The notes beneath the pieces are model-generated. The model saw only the letters and a list, made by a program, of their open reading frames with translations. It did not search any database and was not told the origin of the DNA. Of a DNA stretch of 64,000 bases, positions 27,792 to 37,083 are shown in pieces (within the stretch, counting starts at the first letter, position 1; the number at the start of each line of letters is the position of its first letter). Where the stretch lies: positions 2,418,001 to 2,482,000 of the forward strand of contig NZ_OCSR01000001.1 of assembly GCF_900230185.1 (NCBI RefSeq), written 5' to 3'. The translations under genes were made by a program, and so were the position numbers. The DNA comes from Burkholderia sp. OK233 (GTDB lineage: Bacteria > Pseudomonadota > Gammaproteobacteria > Burkholderiales > Burkholderiaceae).

Positions 27792-28904
27792 TCACCGTTG
27801 TCCGAACGAAATATCGCCGAACAGGGCTTTTTGCTCGCGCGGTTGCGAACGCCAGTACTGCGGCGGCGCTTCGACCGTCGCACCGAGTTGCGCCCCGGCA
27901 TGCCACGGCCAACGCGGGTTGTAGAGCAACGCGCGGGCCATCGCGATCAGATCGGCATCGCCTTCTTCGATGAGCTGTTCGGCATGCAACGGATCGGTAA
28001 TCAGGCCCACGCCGATGGTAGTCAGGCCAGTTGCCTGCTTGACGGCCCTCGCGAAAGGAATCTGATAGCCCGGCTCAAGTGGAATCTTCTGCAATGGCGA
28101 AACACCGCCGGACGACACGTCGATCCAGTCGCAGCCGCGCTTTTTCAATTCCTGCGCGAACGCGATCGTGTCCTCGAGCGTCCAGCCGCCTTCGACCCAG
28201 TCGGTCGCCGAGACGCGCACGCCAACCGGTTTGTCGGCGGGAAACGCGGCGCGCACGATGTCGAAGATTTCGAGCGGAAAGCGCATACGGCTTTCGAGCG
28301 AACCGCCGTAGTCGTCGCTGCGTTGATTGGCGATCGGCGACAGGAACTGGTGCAGCAGATAGCCATGTGCCGCGTGTACTTCCAGTGCATCGATGCCGAG
28401 GCGCGCGGCACGACGCGCGGAGGCCGCGAACGCTTCGCGAATCCGGTTGAGTGCGGGCGTATCGAGGGCGAGCGGCGGCTCTTCACCCGCCTTGTGCGGC
28501 AACGCCGACGGCGCATGCGGCAGCCAGCCGCCTTGCGACACCGGAATCAGTTGCCCGCCTTCCCAGGGCACATGGCTCGACGCCTTGCGCCCCGCATGCG
28601 ACAACTGCATGGCGACGCGAATCGGCGAATGCTTGCGGATCGCGGCCAGGACCGGCTTCAGCGCGGCTTCGGTGGCGTCGTCCCACAGTCCAAGATCGCC
28701 CGGCGTGATGCGGCCATCCGGTTCGACGGAGGTTGCCTCGATGCACAACATGCCGGCGCCGGATAACGCGAGACTGCCGAGATGGATCATGTGCCATGCC
28801 GTCGCCTCGCCACGTTCGGCGGAATACTGGCACATCGGGGACACGACGATACGATTGGGAAGCGTCACGCTACGCAGCGTGAGCGGGGAAAAAAGCGCGC
28901 TCAT
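27792..28904 (-). CDS. Old Yellow Enzyme-family NADPH-dependent ene reductase (YqjM-like)
   Basis: The 370-residue FMN enzyme has the YqjM/XenA-type features: SPMCQYSA with the redox cysteine Cys25, the FMN-binding AMQLSHAGRKAS, the substrate-binding HAAHGYLLHQFLSP and GVGLITDPLHAE near the C-terminus. The class reduces activated C=C bonds and often nitro-compounds. It is a stand-alone leftward gene. The physiological substrate is unknown. Confidence 0.93.
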   Translation of the reverse strand: MSALFSPLTLRSVTLPNRIVVSPMCQYSAERGEATAWHMIHLGSLALSGAGMLCIEATSVEPDGRITPGDLGLWDDATEAALKPVLAAIRKHSPIRVAMQLSHAGRKASSHVPWEGGQLIPVSQGGWLPHAPSALPHKAGEEPPLALDTPALNRIREAFAASARRAARLGIDALEVHAAHGYLLHQFLSPIANQRSDDYGGSLESRMRFPLEIFDIVRAAFPADKPVGVRVSATDWVEGGWTLEDTIAFAQELKKRGCDWIDVSSGGVSPLQKIPLEPGYQIPFARAVKQATGLTTIGVGLITDPLHAEQLIEEGDADLIAMARALLYNPRWPWHAGAQLGATVEAPPQYWRSQPREQKALFGDISFGQR

Positions 28905-28977
28905 GGATTACGCCCAGTAGAAACCCGAGAGCGATCGAGCATAGCACCGCAGATGATTGTCTGCAGGCGCGCGCGGA

Positions 28978-29691
28978 TCAGGGTTTCGGCTCGACCTGAT
29001 CGAGCCACTCGCCGAACATCCGGCACGCGGCGGCTTCCAGCGTCGGACCGAACTGTGCGGTCTCGGCCCTCAACTGCCGCGCATCGATGCCGTGGCCAGC
29101 AATCTCACCGGCATTGCCGATCAGCCAGGGTTCGAACCGGTCAGCGCGAATCTCCGGATGACATTGCAGACCCAGCACGTGGCCGCCCCAGGCGAACGCC
29201 TGGTTTTCGCAGGCCGGTGTCGAGGCGAGACGTGTGGCGTTGTCCGGCAGGTCGAAGGTGTCGCCGTGCCAATGCAGCATCGATGTGTGGGCGCCGTCCA
29301 GATGACGCACCGGCGAAGCACGGCCCGCATCGGTGAGCGTAAGCGGTGTCCAGCCGAGTTCGGTATGGCCCGCGGGGTAGACGCGCGCACCTAGCGCACG
29401 CGCGATCAATTGCGCGCCGAGGCAGATGCCGAGCGTCGGCAAACCGGCGGCGATGCGCTTTTCGATCATGGACAATAACGGGACAAGCGTCGGGTAAAGC
29501 GCGTCGTCCGTTGCACTGATCGGGCCACCGAGTACGACCATGAGCGATGCGGCAACCGGGTCCGGCGCTTCGATACGGGCAAAGCCGACGTCGAGATAGC
29601 GCACCGGGCGCCCCCGTTCGCCGAGCTCCAGTTCAAGACTGCCCAGATCCTCGAAGTGCACGTGGCGAATGGCCAGAACTTCGCGATTCAT
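28978..29691 (-). CDS. Class I glutamine amidotransferase, GMP synthase-like
   Basis: The 237-residue protein is a free-standing class I glutamine amidotransferase. The nucleophile Cys90 lies in TLGICLGAQLIARALG, and the His-Glu of the triad is in LGLQCHPEIRADRFE. No synthetase domain is attached. Relatives are often called YfeJ-like or gamma-glutamyl hydrolase-like. The true substrate is unknown. It is 73 bp downstream... on the same strand as the Old Yellow Enzyme gene and may be cotranscribed with it. Confidence 0.88.
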   Translation of the reverse strand: MNREVLAIRHVHFEDLGSLELELGERGRPVRYLDVGFARIEAPDPVAASLMVVLGGPISATDDALYPTLVPLLSMIEKRIAAGLPTLGICLGAQLIARALGARVYPAGHTELGWTPLTLTDAGRASPVRHLDGAHTSMLHWHGDTFDLPDNATRLASTPACENQAFAWGGHVLGLQCHPEIRADRFEPWLIGNAGEIAGHGIDARQLRAETAQFGPTLEAAACRMFGEWLDQVEPKP

Positions 29692-29819
29692 CAGCCTGTC
29701 CCACCTTCAGGTTGCCTAAAGACTTGCCGCTACACGGCGCGAACCGGCCGGCGGACGGCAATCGCCGCCCGCCGGAACACGGCTTGGCAGTGTAACGGAT
29801 TGTCCCAGGAGAAGCCGCC

Positions 29820-30458
29820 TTATTGGGCGAAGATCTTCCAGGTCTTCTTTTGGGTAGCGACGTCGGCCACTTCGTACACCGAGCAATCGAGACGCAGATC
29901 CGTGTCCGACATCTTCATGTCGAGCAGCGCGCAGTGGTGCGGCGTCTTTTTCGGATTCTTGCTCGGCTCAAAGTGCGAGCAGCTCAGGCACATGCGGTGG
30001 GGCGGAATGGTGCCTTGCGCTTCCAGCTGGTGGATGGTCTTGAGCAACGTGCGATAAAACAGCGTCTGCTCTTCGTCGCGCAGCGTGCCGACCGCTTTGG
30101 CCAGGAAGTCCGGCCATTGCGCAGCGCGCTTCGCGGCCGTGCGGCCACGCGCCGTCAGACGGACCGCGAGGGCGCGGCCGTCGTCAAGGGCGCGGCGCTT
30201 TTCGACCAGGCCTTTGGTCTCGAGCGTGCTCACGGCATCGCTGGTGGTCGCGGCAGTCAGGGCCGTTTCGCGGGCAATTTCGCCAAGACGCATCGGGCCC
30301 TTGCGTTGCATGAGCAAGACCAGGATTTCGCCCTGGGTCGGCGTAAGGCCTGCGCCCTCCGCCCATTCCCAAGCCTGGCTCCGCATGGCCGTGCTCAATC
30401 GCAATAGGCTGTGGGTCACTCGCCCGGTTGCCTGTTCTCCGTATACGCCTTCGCTCAT
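29820..30458 (-). CDS. MarR-family regulator with a cysteine/histidine-rich C-terminal tail
   Basis: Residues 1-145 are a standard MarR winged helix (GLTPTQGEILVLLM, LGEIARETALTAATTSDAVSTLETKGLVEKRR, DGRALAVRLTARG). After that comes a 60-residue tail with Cys157, Cys160, His162, His174, His175, Cys176 and Cys192. CxxCxH and HHC followed by C are the sort of spacing that binds zinc or an iron-sulfur cluster. The start at 30458 (MSEGVYG) is preferred to an upstream one. The target genes are not evident. Confidence 0.88.
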   Translation of the reverse strand: MSEGVYGEQATGRVTHSLLRLSTAMRSQAWEWAEGAGLTPTQGEILVLLMQRKGPMRLGEIARETALTAATTSDAVSTLETKGLVEKRRALDDGRALAVRLTARGRTAAKRAAQWPDFLAKAVGTLRDEEQTLFYRTLLKTIHQLEAQGTIPPHRMCLSCSHFEPSKNPKKTPHHCALLDMKMSDTDLRLDCSVYEVADVATQKKTWKIFAQ

Positions 30459-30936
30459 AATCTTCGTTTGGTTTATTAAGCTTGCGAGCGATGTCGGCGA
30501 ACCGCTGCCGAACACGCCCGTAGCCTGTGTGGGGTAGCCTCGCCCTAATGCAGACGAGACGGTTTCTACTATCTCAAAAATTTACCGCCTTGCAAGCCAA
30601 AGGCAGCTGAAACGACATTCTATGCGAGACCGGCCAATCGTACAGCTAAGTTATCCAACGCAAGCTGTGGATAACCATGGGAAAACACAGGGGATGGCGT
30701 GTGTGTCGATTCTTGATAAGCAACTTGCGCCCTCTTTCCTTACCAAAGTTGTCCTCGTTTACCGGCATCGATGCGCCTCGGATCAGCCCAGTTATGGTTT
30801 ACGTAGCACTTTGACTTTTCAGGGAATTATTCAGTTGTCCACAGGCAGACGCAATGCTTGTTAACTACTACTACGTTTGTATACGTAAACTTTAGAAAAA
30901 CCTGAAGCCCCGCGAGCTGGAAATTTATTTACGAAA
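30459..30936. other. Gene-free, DnaA-box-bearing region left of ybdK
   Basis: A perfect DnaA box TGTGGATAA is at 30666-30674. TTGTCCACA at 30835-30843 has one mismatch and TTATCCAAC at 30651-30659 has two. The region also holds GTTTACC/GTTTACG words (around 30758 and 30797), GTTAAC (near 30860) and TGTATACGTAAAC (30877-30889). The same vocabulary appears in the 33.9-34.3 kb gap. It also contains the MarR gene promoter. A role in replication is inferred. Confidence 0.5.
30666..30674 (-). promoter_or_regulatory. DnaA box
   Basis: TGTGGATAA on the + strand is the complement of the E. coli R1 consensus TTATCCACA, matching at all nine bases. Confidence 0.6.
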
Positions 30937-30960
30937 AAAAACCCGCACAAGGCGGGTCTT
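30932..30960 (-). terminator. Terminator of the ybdK-type gene
   Basis: ACCCGC (30941-30946) pairs with GCGGGT (30952-30957) around a 5-nt loop. On the minus strand the hairpin is followed by TTTTTTTT. It lies 37 bp after the stop of the gene at 30995-32110. Confidence 0.88.
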
Positions 30961-30994
30961 CCTTACGGTTTAACGTAAGCAATCCTCTATCTGG

Positions 30995-32110
30995 CTAGGC
31001 TCGCCACTGCAGACACTGCTGCCTGACAGCTTCATGCAAGGACTTTTCCTGCTCGAAGACGCCGCGCAGCCACGTCGCGTCGTTGACCTGACCGCGCGCA
31101 ATCGCACCGATTTCGGCGAGCGCGTTGCCCGAACCCAATGCTTCGGCGTGCGGTGCAATCAGATCCAGCGTTTCGAGGATGTCTTCGGAAATCGTCTTAC
31201 GTTCGCTCGTTTGCGGATTGATGCAGTTGCCGGCCAGACCGAAGCGGCATGCTTCGAAGCGGTTGAACGTATAGACGAGGTAATCGTCTTCCTTCGGCGT
31301 GATCGGCTTGTCGAGCAGCAGATGCCGGGCAAGGGTCTGGATGTAGCAGGCAATCGCCGCGGCGCGATCCACCGAAAACGGCGTATCCATCACGCGTACT
31401 TCGATCGTGCCGAAACCGGGCTTCGGCCGGATGTCCCAGTAAAAATCCTTCATGCTGTTGACCACGCCCGTGTGGACCATCTTCGAGAAATATTCCTCGA
31501 AGCTATCCCACGTCAACACGAACGGTGCACGGCCGGACAGCGGGAATGCGAACACGGAATTCAGTCGTGCCGAATGAAAACCGGTGTCGACACCCTGCAC
31601 GAACGGCGACGAAGCGGACAACGCGATGAAATGCGGGATGAAGCGCGACATCGAATGCAGCAGATACAGCGCGCTGTTCGGATCCGGACAGCCGATATGC
31701 ACGTGCTGGCCGAACACCGTGAACTGCTTGGCAAGATAACCGTACAACTCGGAAAGATACTGAAAGCGCGGCGTATCGACGATTTGCCTTTCGCTCCATT
31801 GCTGGAACGCGTGCGTGCCGCCGCCGCACAAACCAACATTCAGACGGTCGGCCGCGGACACCAGCGTGTCGCGGATCGTGCGCAAATCGGTGACGGCCTG
31901 TTCATGCGTCGTGCAGATACCGGTCGACAGCTCGATCATGCTTTCGGTGATCTCCGGCGTGATGTTGCCGGGAATTTTTTCGTCCTTGATGAGGCGCATC
32001 AGATCCGAGCCGGCTTTGGTCAGATCATAGTCGTGCGTATTGACGATCTGCATCTCGAGTTCGACACCGAAAGTGAACGGTTTCGAATCGATGAAGGGTT
32101 CGAGTGACAT
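30995..32110 (-). CDS. ybdK: YbdK-type carboxylate-amine ligase (glutamate-cysteine ligase type 2)
   Basis: The 371-residue protein, chosen from the ATG at 32110 with AGGGGA upstream, matches the 372-residue YbdK family. [38 protein letters not shown] and the VFGQHVHIG motif hold the ATP/metal-binding residues; [19 protein letters not shown] follows. YbdK has weak glutamate-cysteine ligase activity in vitro and an uncertain true substrate. A full type 1 gshA is at 58240-59856, so this one is probably not the main glutathione enzyme. Its gene is flanked on both sides by long gene-free DnaA-box regions or the antiporter. Confidence 0.9.
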   Translation of the reverse strand: MSLEPFIDSKPFTFGVELEMQIVNTHDYDLTKAGSDLMRLIKDEKIPGNITPEITESMIELSTGICTTHEQAVTDLRTIRDTLVSAADRLNVGLCGGGTHAFQQWSERQIVDTPRFQYLSELYGYLAKQFTVFGQHVHIGCPDPNSALYLLHSMSRFIPHFIALSASSPFVQGVDTGFHSARLNSVFAFPLSGRAPFVLTWDSFEEYFSKMVHTGVVNSMKDFYWDIRPKPGFGTIEVRVMDTPFSVDRAAAIACYIQTLARHLLLDKPITPKEDDYLVYTFNRFEACRFGLAGNCINPQTSERKTISEDILETLDLIAPHAEALGSGNALAEIGAIARGQVNDATWLRGVFEQEKSLHEAVRQQCLQWRA

Positions 32111-32239
32111 GGCGTCCCCTGAGTCAGGTCGGCCGATGTGTGTCACATGTCTGTGTCACACGCCCGGCCGTTTTTGAATCGAATAAGTTGGATAAAGCGC
32201 GCATATGAGGCGCATGAAGCATCGGACAGCGGCGTGCGC

Positions 32240-33445
32240 TTACTCTTCGCGCCGTTCAGCCACCAGCGCCAGGCTGCGATACACGAGCCACGGCCCGAGA
32301 ATCTGCAGCACGAAAATCGAACACATCACGATCGCGCGCAGTTGCGGATCGAAATTTGGATAGAGGTTGTAGGTATCGTCGACGAGCAGGTACGCGAGCG
32401 CCGACATGGGCGATAACGACAAACCCAGCGCCATGCCCTGCTTCCAGTTCAAGCCACTCGGCTTGGCGAAGGCCATCACGCCCACCAGTTTCGCAACCAG
32501 ACGCGCAACAATCAGACCTAGCGCCGCGACACCGCCGAGCGCGATATCTTTCCATTCGAACGAAGTCAGCGTCAGCACGAACAGAATCACGGTCAACAAC
32601 CAGCCGGCCGTGCCGAAATGTTCCGGCCACAACTGCGGACGGGCTTCAAGATTCTTCACGATGATGCCCGCGGCCAGCAACGCGAGAATGGTGGAAAGCT
32701 TGAACACATGCGCCACCGCAATGGCGAGCAGTACGAGGCCGAACAGCGCGACGAACGAATGCTCGTCCTGCATGTTCAGGCGGCGATAAAAAAACGTGCA
32801 GGTGCGCGCCAGCAGATAGGCCAGCACGAGCGAGCCGACCAGCAGATACAGCGGTTGCAGAATCGTGGCGTAGACGTTGCCGTAAACCTCCTGATGCAAC
32901 CAGCTCGAGACGAGTTTTTCGATCACCACCGCATACATGCTGTTCAGCGCGGTAAGGGTCAACAAACGTTGCGTGACCTGGCCTTCCGCGCGCAGCTCGG
33001 TTTTGAGCTGGATCACCATCGCCGGAGAAGTCGCCATGGCAATCGCGGCGAGTACCGTTGCCACCATCAGCGGCACTTTCAGGAACAACAAAACCGGCAA
33101 AACCAGCGCGAACGTCAGCGTGGCTTCCGCGACGCTCGACAGAATCAGCCACGGATTGCGACGAATCCAGCGCAGATCGAGCCGGCTACCGAGTTCGAAT
33201 AACAACAAACCGAGCGCCACGTCGAGCAATGGCCGCGCGGCGCTCGCGGAATCGGCGTCGATCACGCCGAAACCGGCTGCGCCGGCTACCAGACCAATGA
33301 CCGCGTACCCGGAAATGCGCGGCAAACGCCATGCGCGATAGCACAGTTCACCGCACAGACCCGCGGCGAGCAATGCAAGACCAGCCCAAAAAATGGCGTC
33401 GGGTGTGAGTGGCCATGCTGGAAAAAATGAAAACGCCGACTTCAT
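32240..33445 (-). CDS. CPA2-family monovalent cation/H+ antiporter
   Basis: The 401-residue protein has about 12 hydrophobic segments and CPA2 features: GYAVIGLVAGAAGFGVID, LLDVALGLLLFELGSRLDLRWI, ATSPAMVIQLKTELRAEGQVTQR and SPMSALAYLLVDD. The start at 33445 has GGAGAA. There is no C-terminal RCK/TrkA domain, so unlike KefB/KefC it is not gated by NAD or glutathione through that domain. The transported ion is not evident. It may be cotranscribed with ybdK after a 129-bp gap. Confidence 0.87.
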   Translation of the reverse strand: MKSAFSFFPAWPLTPDAIFWAGLALLAAGLCGELCYRAWRLPRISGYAVIGLVAGAAGFGVIDADSASAARPLLDVALGLLLFELGSRLDLRWIRRNPWLILSSVAEATLTFALVLPVLLFLKVPLMVATVLAAIAMATSPAMVIQLKTELRAEGQVTQRLLTLTALNSMYAVVIEKLVSSWLHQEVYGNVYATILQPLYLLVGSLVLAYLLARTCTFFYRRLNMQDEHSFVALFGLVLLAIAVAHVFKLSTILALLAAGIIVKNLEARPQLWPEHFGTAGWLLTVILFVLTLTSFEWKDIALGGVAALGLIVARLVAKLVGVMAFAKPSGLNWKQGMALGLSLSPMSALAYLLVDDTYNLYPNFDPQLRAIVMCSIFVLQILGPWLVYRSLALVAERREE

Positions 33446-34051
33446 CGTGATGGGTTCTCCTTGGCAGCAACGGCAGACAACACGAACCGGCGCAAACACC
33501 GGCGAGCGGATGAACGCATGAGGCGCTCACTGTCGCGATCGCTTCGCGTGACCCGCGTTGCGAGTTTTCAACGATCGGATGATCTGAATGTGCCGCAGCC
33601 GCAAGGGGCGCAGCGCATTCTGGGGGCGGCCGTAGCTACCGGCCCGGCACGGTGAAAGAACGCCGTCGACTTTGAATCAGATTCTGATTGCGCGGCACCG
33701 TTCCATTGCAGCGTGTGCCGCCAGCGGCGAGGCACGACGCGGAAAAGAACGGCGATTGTGCCATAGCTTTTTCAGACTTGACCGAAAAGACAGGAACATG
33801 CAGGCAAAACGGTAAAAACGTACGTTATCTTCGCGAGATGAGGAAAAAGCGACCGTTTTAAAACCGGGTCGGGCTCTCATAGCGTACAGATTCGACGTTG
33901 CAGGTGTGTTTCCTGGGACACGGCCGGAAGCGTTTTCCTCCAACTTTCGACGATTCGGGCTCAACGATTGCGCTCGATCTCGGTACGGCCTTTCTGTTTA
34001 CAGGTTTACTGTATGTATACGTAGTAACAGTTAACAAGGTGCCTCGTTTTC

Positions 34052-34060
34052 TGTGGATAA
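34052..34060 (-). promoter_or_regulatory. DnaA box
   Basis: TGTGGATAA on the + strand is a full match to the complement of TTATCCACA. Confidence 0.65.
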
Positions 34061-34231
34061 CCCCGGTTTACCGAATCGATTCATCGGGTTGCCGCTCGCA
34101 TAACAGGATGAACAGCATGTGCGGCAGCGGCGGGTATACAAGGGTAACTTTTCGCGTTTTTCGGCCGCAGCAAAGTTACCCCGTTTACGTCCACAACGGT
34201 TCCACATGAGTTGTGCCGGTAAACGGCGCGG

Positions 34232-34240
34232 TTATCCACA
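34232..34240 (+). promoter_or_regulatory. DnaA box
   Basis: TTATCCACA is a full match to the consensus DnaA box. A second, opposed box GGTGGATAA with one mismatch follows 6 bp later (34247-34255), so the two form a close inverted pair. Confidence 0.68.
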
Positions 34241-34298
34241 CGTTTCGGTGGATAACTTTTCTCGTCGCCGAAGTTCGGCGCGTGCGCAGTTAACCTGG

Positions 34299-36266
34299 TT
34301 AACTCACCGTACCCTGGCGCAACGCACGCAAGAGGAAGCGGGCAGGATCGATGTCTTCGGCCAAGTCCCGTTCGAGCGGCCACGGCTCACCTTCGATCTG
34401 CGAGGCGATCAACTCCGCCCCCAGTGCCGCCCATACCAGACCGCGAGATCCGTAAGCGAATGCGCCGTACAAGCCGTCGACGCGTGGCAGGTCGAGTGGC
34501 CATGCGCCACGCAGGCGCTGGGCGTCGCGCGCCGAGGCGGCTTCATCGGCGAAGTTGCCGATCATCGGCATCCGGTCGCTCGTGACGCAGCGAAACGCGA
34601 CGCGCCCGGCGAGCGCTGCCGCTTGTGCCGGGTCGACGATGCCGTCAAAGGCCGGCAGCATCTGCGCGACACGCTCGAGGTTCTCCAGATGGCCGTCCGG
34701 TCGCAACGCGGTGTCAGGGTCGTCGAGTTCGTAGGTGGCGCCGGTCAGCGTGACGCCGTCGGCTAGCCGGACGGCGTAGCCTTCGCCTATAACCGGTATC
34801 TCGAGTGGGGGTACCGTGCCTGGCGGCAGTAACGTCAACTGGCCGCGGATGCTGCGGGTCGGCGCGTGCTGCAAACCGGCGAGGCGCGCGGCGTCGTGCG
34901 CGCTCGCGACAATGACCACCGGCGCGCGCGCGACGGCCTGCCCCGCGGCGTCGAAGACGGTCCATTGATTGCCGGACCGCTCGAGGCGCGCCACGTCCAC
35001 GCCGAAGCGGCGTTCGAGCAGCCCGCCCGCGGCTGCGCACTGCGCGGCGCAAAGCGACGCCGGGTCGATCCAGCCGCCTTGGGGAAAGAGCCAACCGCTT
35101 TGCGCGAGCGGCATGCCCGCAAGCCTTTGCGCTTCGCTCAGCGAAATGGGCGTCACATATTCCGCCGGGTAACCGAACGCTGCGATTGCCTCGCTCATCG
35201 AGCGTGCTTCCTCTTCGTCCGCTGCGATCTGCAACAGTCCTGGCGCGCCGCGCAACGGACGATAACCAAGCCGTTCGAGCGCTGCCCAGCGTCTGAGCGT
35301 ATAGAGAAAGCCCGCACGCGTGACGCGTGAAGCGACGCTGTCGTCGCGCGAGATCATGGGGTGGAACACGCCCGCCGGATTGCCCGAGGCGTCCTGAGCC
35401 ACCGACGCGTGCCTTTCCAGCGATGTGACGCGCCAGCCACGCGCGGCCAGACGCTCTATCGCCGCGCAGCCCGCGAGCCCGGTGCCGATCACGATCGCAT
35501 GCCGTTCGTCCACGTCAAGCGGCGCGGGCGGTTCATAACGGCGTACGCGCCAGCGTGGCGCGAAATGGCCGACCAGCATCGCGCGCTTCCAGCCAAAGCC
35601 GTCGACTTTTTGGTACACAAAGCCGTTTTGTATCAGTGCACGTTTGATGTCGCCGGCGCTGCTGTAGGTCGCAAATGTGGAGCCTTCGCCGGCGAGTCGA
35701 GCGAGCGCCTTGAAGATCGCGGGTGTCCACATTTCGGGGTTCCTCGCCGGTGCGAAACCGTCGAGATAGAACGCATCGGCGCGCAACCTCAATGCTGGCA
35801 AGCTGTCCGCGACGTCGGCGAATACCAGCGTCAACGTGATTCGCCCGCCCTCGAATTCGAGCCGGTGCGTGCCGGGGACAAGCATCGGCCATTCAGCGGC
35901 CAGCGTTTCCGCAAGCGCGGAGATATCCGGATCTGAAATCGTCTTCGCATAGACGCTGCGCAAATCGGCTTGAGTAAACGGATGCTTCTCAGTCGAAACG
36001 AAATGCAAGCGTTCGCAGCGCGCCGGATCGGCACGCCAGGCGGACCAGGTCATCAGGAAGTTGATGCCCATGCCGAAGCCGGTTTCGAGCACGGTGAAGA
36101 CGCGGCGGCCCTGCCATCGCTGCGGCAGTCCATTACTGCGGAGAAAGACGTATTCAGCCTGTTCGAGACCGCCGACAGCACTGTGATAGATGTCGCCGTA
36201 GAGCGGCGAAAAAGGCGTGCCGTTGTCGCGAAATGCGAGGACGGCGGGGATCAGCGGATCGGTCAT
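34299..36266 (-). CDS. mnmC: Bifunctional tRNA mnm5(s2)U34 biosynthesis protein
   Basis: The 655-residue protein has two parts. The N-terminal methyltransferase (about 1-240) holds VLETGFGMGINFLMTW, the SAM motif, and DAFYLDGFAPARNPEMWT. The FAD oxidoreductase part begins near HAIVIGTGLAGCAAIERLAARGW and ends with FRCVTSDRMPMIGNF and YGSRGLVWAALGAE. It removes the carboxymethyl group from cmnm5U and then methylates nm5U, continuing the pathway started by MnmG/MnmE, whose MnmG is in this window. Both domains look intact. Its stop is next to the DnaA-box region. Confidence 0.95.
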   Translation of the reverse strand: MTDPLIPAVLAFRDNGTPFSPLYGDIYHSAVGGLEQAEYVFLRSNGLPQRWQGRRVFTVLETGFGMGINFLMTWSAWRADPARCERLHFVSTEKHPFTQADLRSVYAKTISDPDISALAETLAAEWPMLVPGTHRLEFEGGRITLTLVFADVADSLPALRLRADAFYLDGFAPARNPEMWTPAIFKALARLAGEGSTFATYSSAGDIKRALIQNGFVYQKVDGFGWKRAMLVGHFAPRWRVRRYEPPAPLDVDERHAIVIGTGLAGCAAIERLAARGWRVTSLERHASVAQDASGNPAGVFHPMISRDDSVASRVTRAGFLYTLRRWAALERLGYRPLRGAPGLLQIAADEEEARSMSEAIAAFGYPAEYVTPISLSEAQRLAGMPLAQSGWLFPQGGWIDPASLCAAQCAAAGGLLERRFGVDVARLERSGNQWTVFDAAGQAVARAPVVIVASAHDAARLAGLQHAPTRSIRGQLTLLPPGTVPPLEIPVIGEGYAVRLADGVTLTGATYELDDPDTALRPDGHLENLERVAQMLPAFDGIVDPAQAAALAGRVAFRCVTSDRMPMIGNFADEAASARDAQRLRGAWPLDLPRVDGLYGAFAYGSRGLVWAALGAELIASQIEGEPWPLERDLAEDIDPARFLLRALRQGTVS

Positions 36267-36681
36267 GCGCGGCGGAAAATGACGCTCGAAAGAGCGGGTC
36301 AGACGTTACCGCCAGCGTGCGCAGCTCGCCGGGCGGCGAAAAAGACGCGCTGCAACGTTGGCAAAAACCAACGCTAAGCCCCGTCCATACTGGGTTTCAG
36401 CCTTCGATTGAGGCCCGGGAGGAGAAAAAAGAAGGGTTTCCCCTCGATATCTGCCCCGGAACCGCTTAAATCTTCGAAACCCTTGTCCTGATTGGGTTTG
36501 CGCTGCGCTATCATAGCAAGCGCCGCGAAGGGAGCGGCAGCACGGCCGACGGGCAGTCATCGCCCGGCGCTAACTGTCCGGAGGGGATCCGGAGCCGCAG
36601 CTGCTCGACGGCGCGGCCCGCGCACGTATAATCGGCGCGTTCGCGCTGTTCGTGTCAACCTAAACTCAGAAAGGAACCTTA
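36267..36681. other. Gap holding the HU promoter
   Basis: Between the divergent mnmC and HU genes. Besides the probable promoter at 36604-36632 it contains a small hairpin GTTGG/CCAAC (about 36357-36371). Nothing else is recognised. Confidence 0.5.
36604..36632 (+). promoter_or_regulatory. Probable HU promoter
   Basis: A perfect -10 TATAAT is at 36627-36632. With 17 bp spacing the -35 position reads CTCGAC (36604-36609), which keeps GAC of TTGACA. It is 50 bp before the HU start and its AAAGGAA ribosome-binding site. Confidence 0.55.
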
Positions 36682-36960
36682 ATGAACAAACAGGAACTGA
36701 TCGACGCCGTCGCAGGACAGACCGGCGCCAGCAAGGCTCAAACCGGTGAGACGCTGGACACGTTGCTTGAAGTGATCAAGAAGTCTGTGTCGAAGGGTGA
36801 CGCGGTCCAGTTGATCGGCTTTGGCAGCTTCGGTTCGGGCAAGCGCGCAGCACGTACGGGTCGTAACCCCAAGACCGGCGAAACTATCAAGATCCCGGCC
36901 GCCAAGACCGTCAAGTTCACGGCTGGTAAGGCGTTCAAGGACGCAGTCAACAAGCGCTAA
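36682..36960 (+). CDS. hup: HU-family DNA-binding protein
   Basis: The 92-residue protein [20 protein letters not shown] is a canonical HU subunit. [26 protein letters not shown] is the beta arm with the RNP loop that enters the minor groove. It bends and compacts DNA and also helps DnaA-mediated origin opening in E. coli. It is monocistronic, with a probable promoter upstream and a strong terminator downstream. It lies about 2.5 kb from the candidate origin. Confidence 0.96.
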   Translation: MNKQELIDAVAGQTGASKAQTGETLDTLLEVIKKSVSKGDAVQLIGFGSFGSGKRAARTGRNPKTGETIKIPAAKTVKFTAGKAFKDAVNKR

Positions 36961-36984
36961 GCAGATTACTGCCTGGCAGTTGAC

Positions 36985-37009
36985 ACCCGCCAACGGCGGG
37001 TTTTTTTTC
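36985..37009 (+). terminator. HU gene terminator
   Basis: ACCCGC (36985-36990) and GCGGGT (36996-37001) form a 6-bp stem with a 5-nt loop, followed by a run of T to 37008. It lies 24 bp after the HU stop. Confidence 0.92.
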
Positions 37010-37083
37010 GTCTGCGATTTCTGTTTAGCCGCGACGGGCGTCGCGGCTAAACAATCGGCAACGGGCGGAAAGGCCGCTCGAGC

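Larger units (their letters stand above)
33446..34298. other. 853-bp gene-free region, best candidate replication origin
   Basis: The left part (33446-33900) shows nothing I can assign. From about 33960 the DNA becomes AT-rich. It has perfect DnaA boxes at 34052-34060 and 34232-34240, and a one-mismatch box at 34247-34255. GTTTAC-type words recur (about 33996, 34004, 34066, 34182, 34218) and GTTAAC at 34029 and twice near 34288-34302. TGTATACGTAG is at 34013-34023. Genes to the left are mostly leftward and the main operons to the right are rightward. The parABS cluster is 30 kb away. This is consistent with oriC, but it is inferred. Confidence 0.55.
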
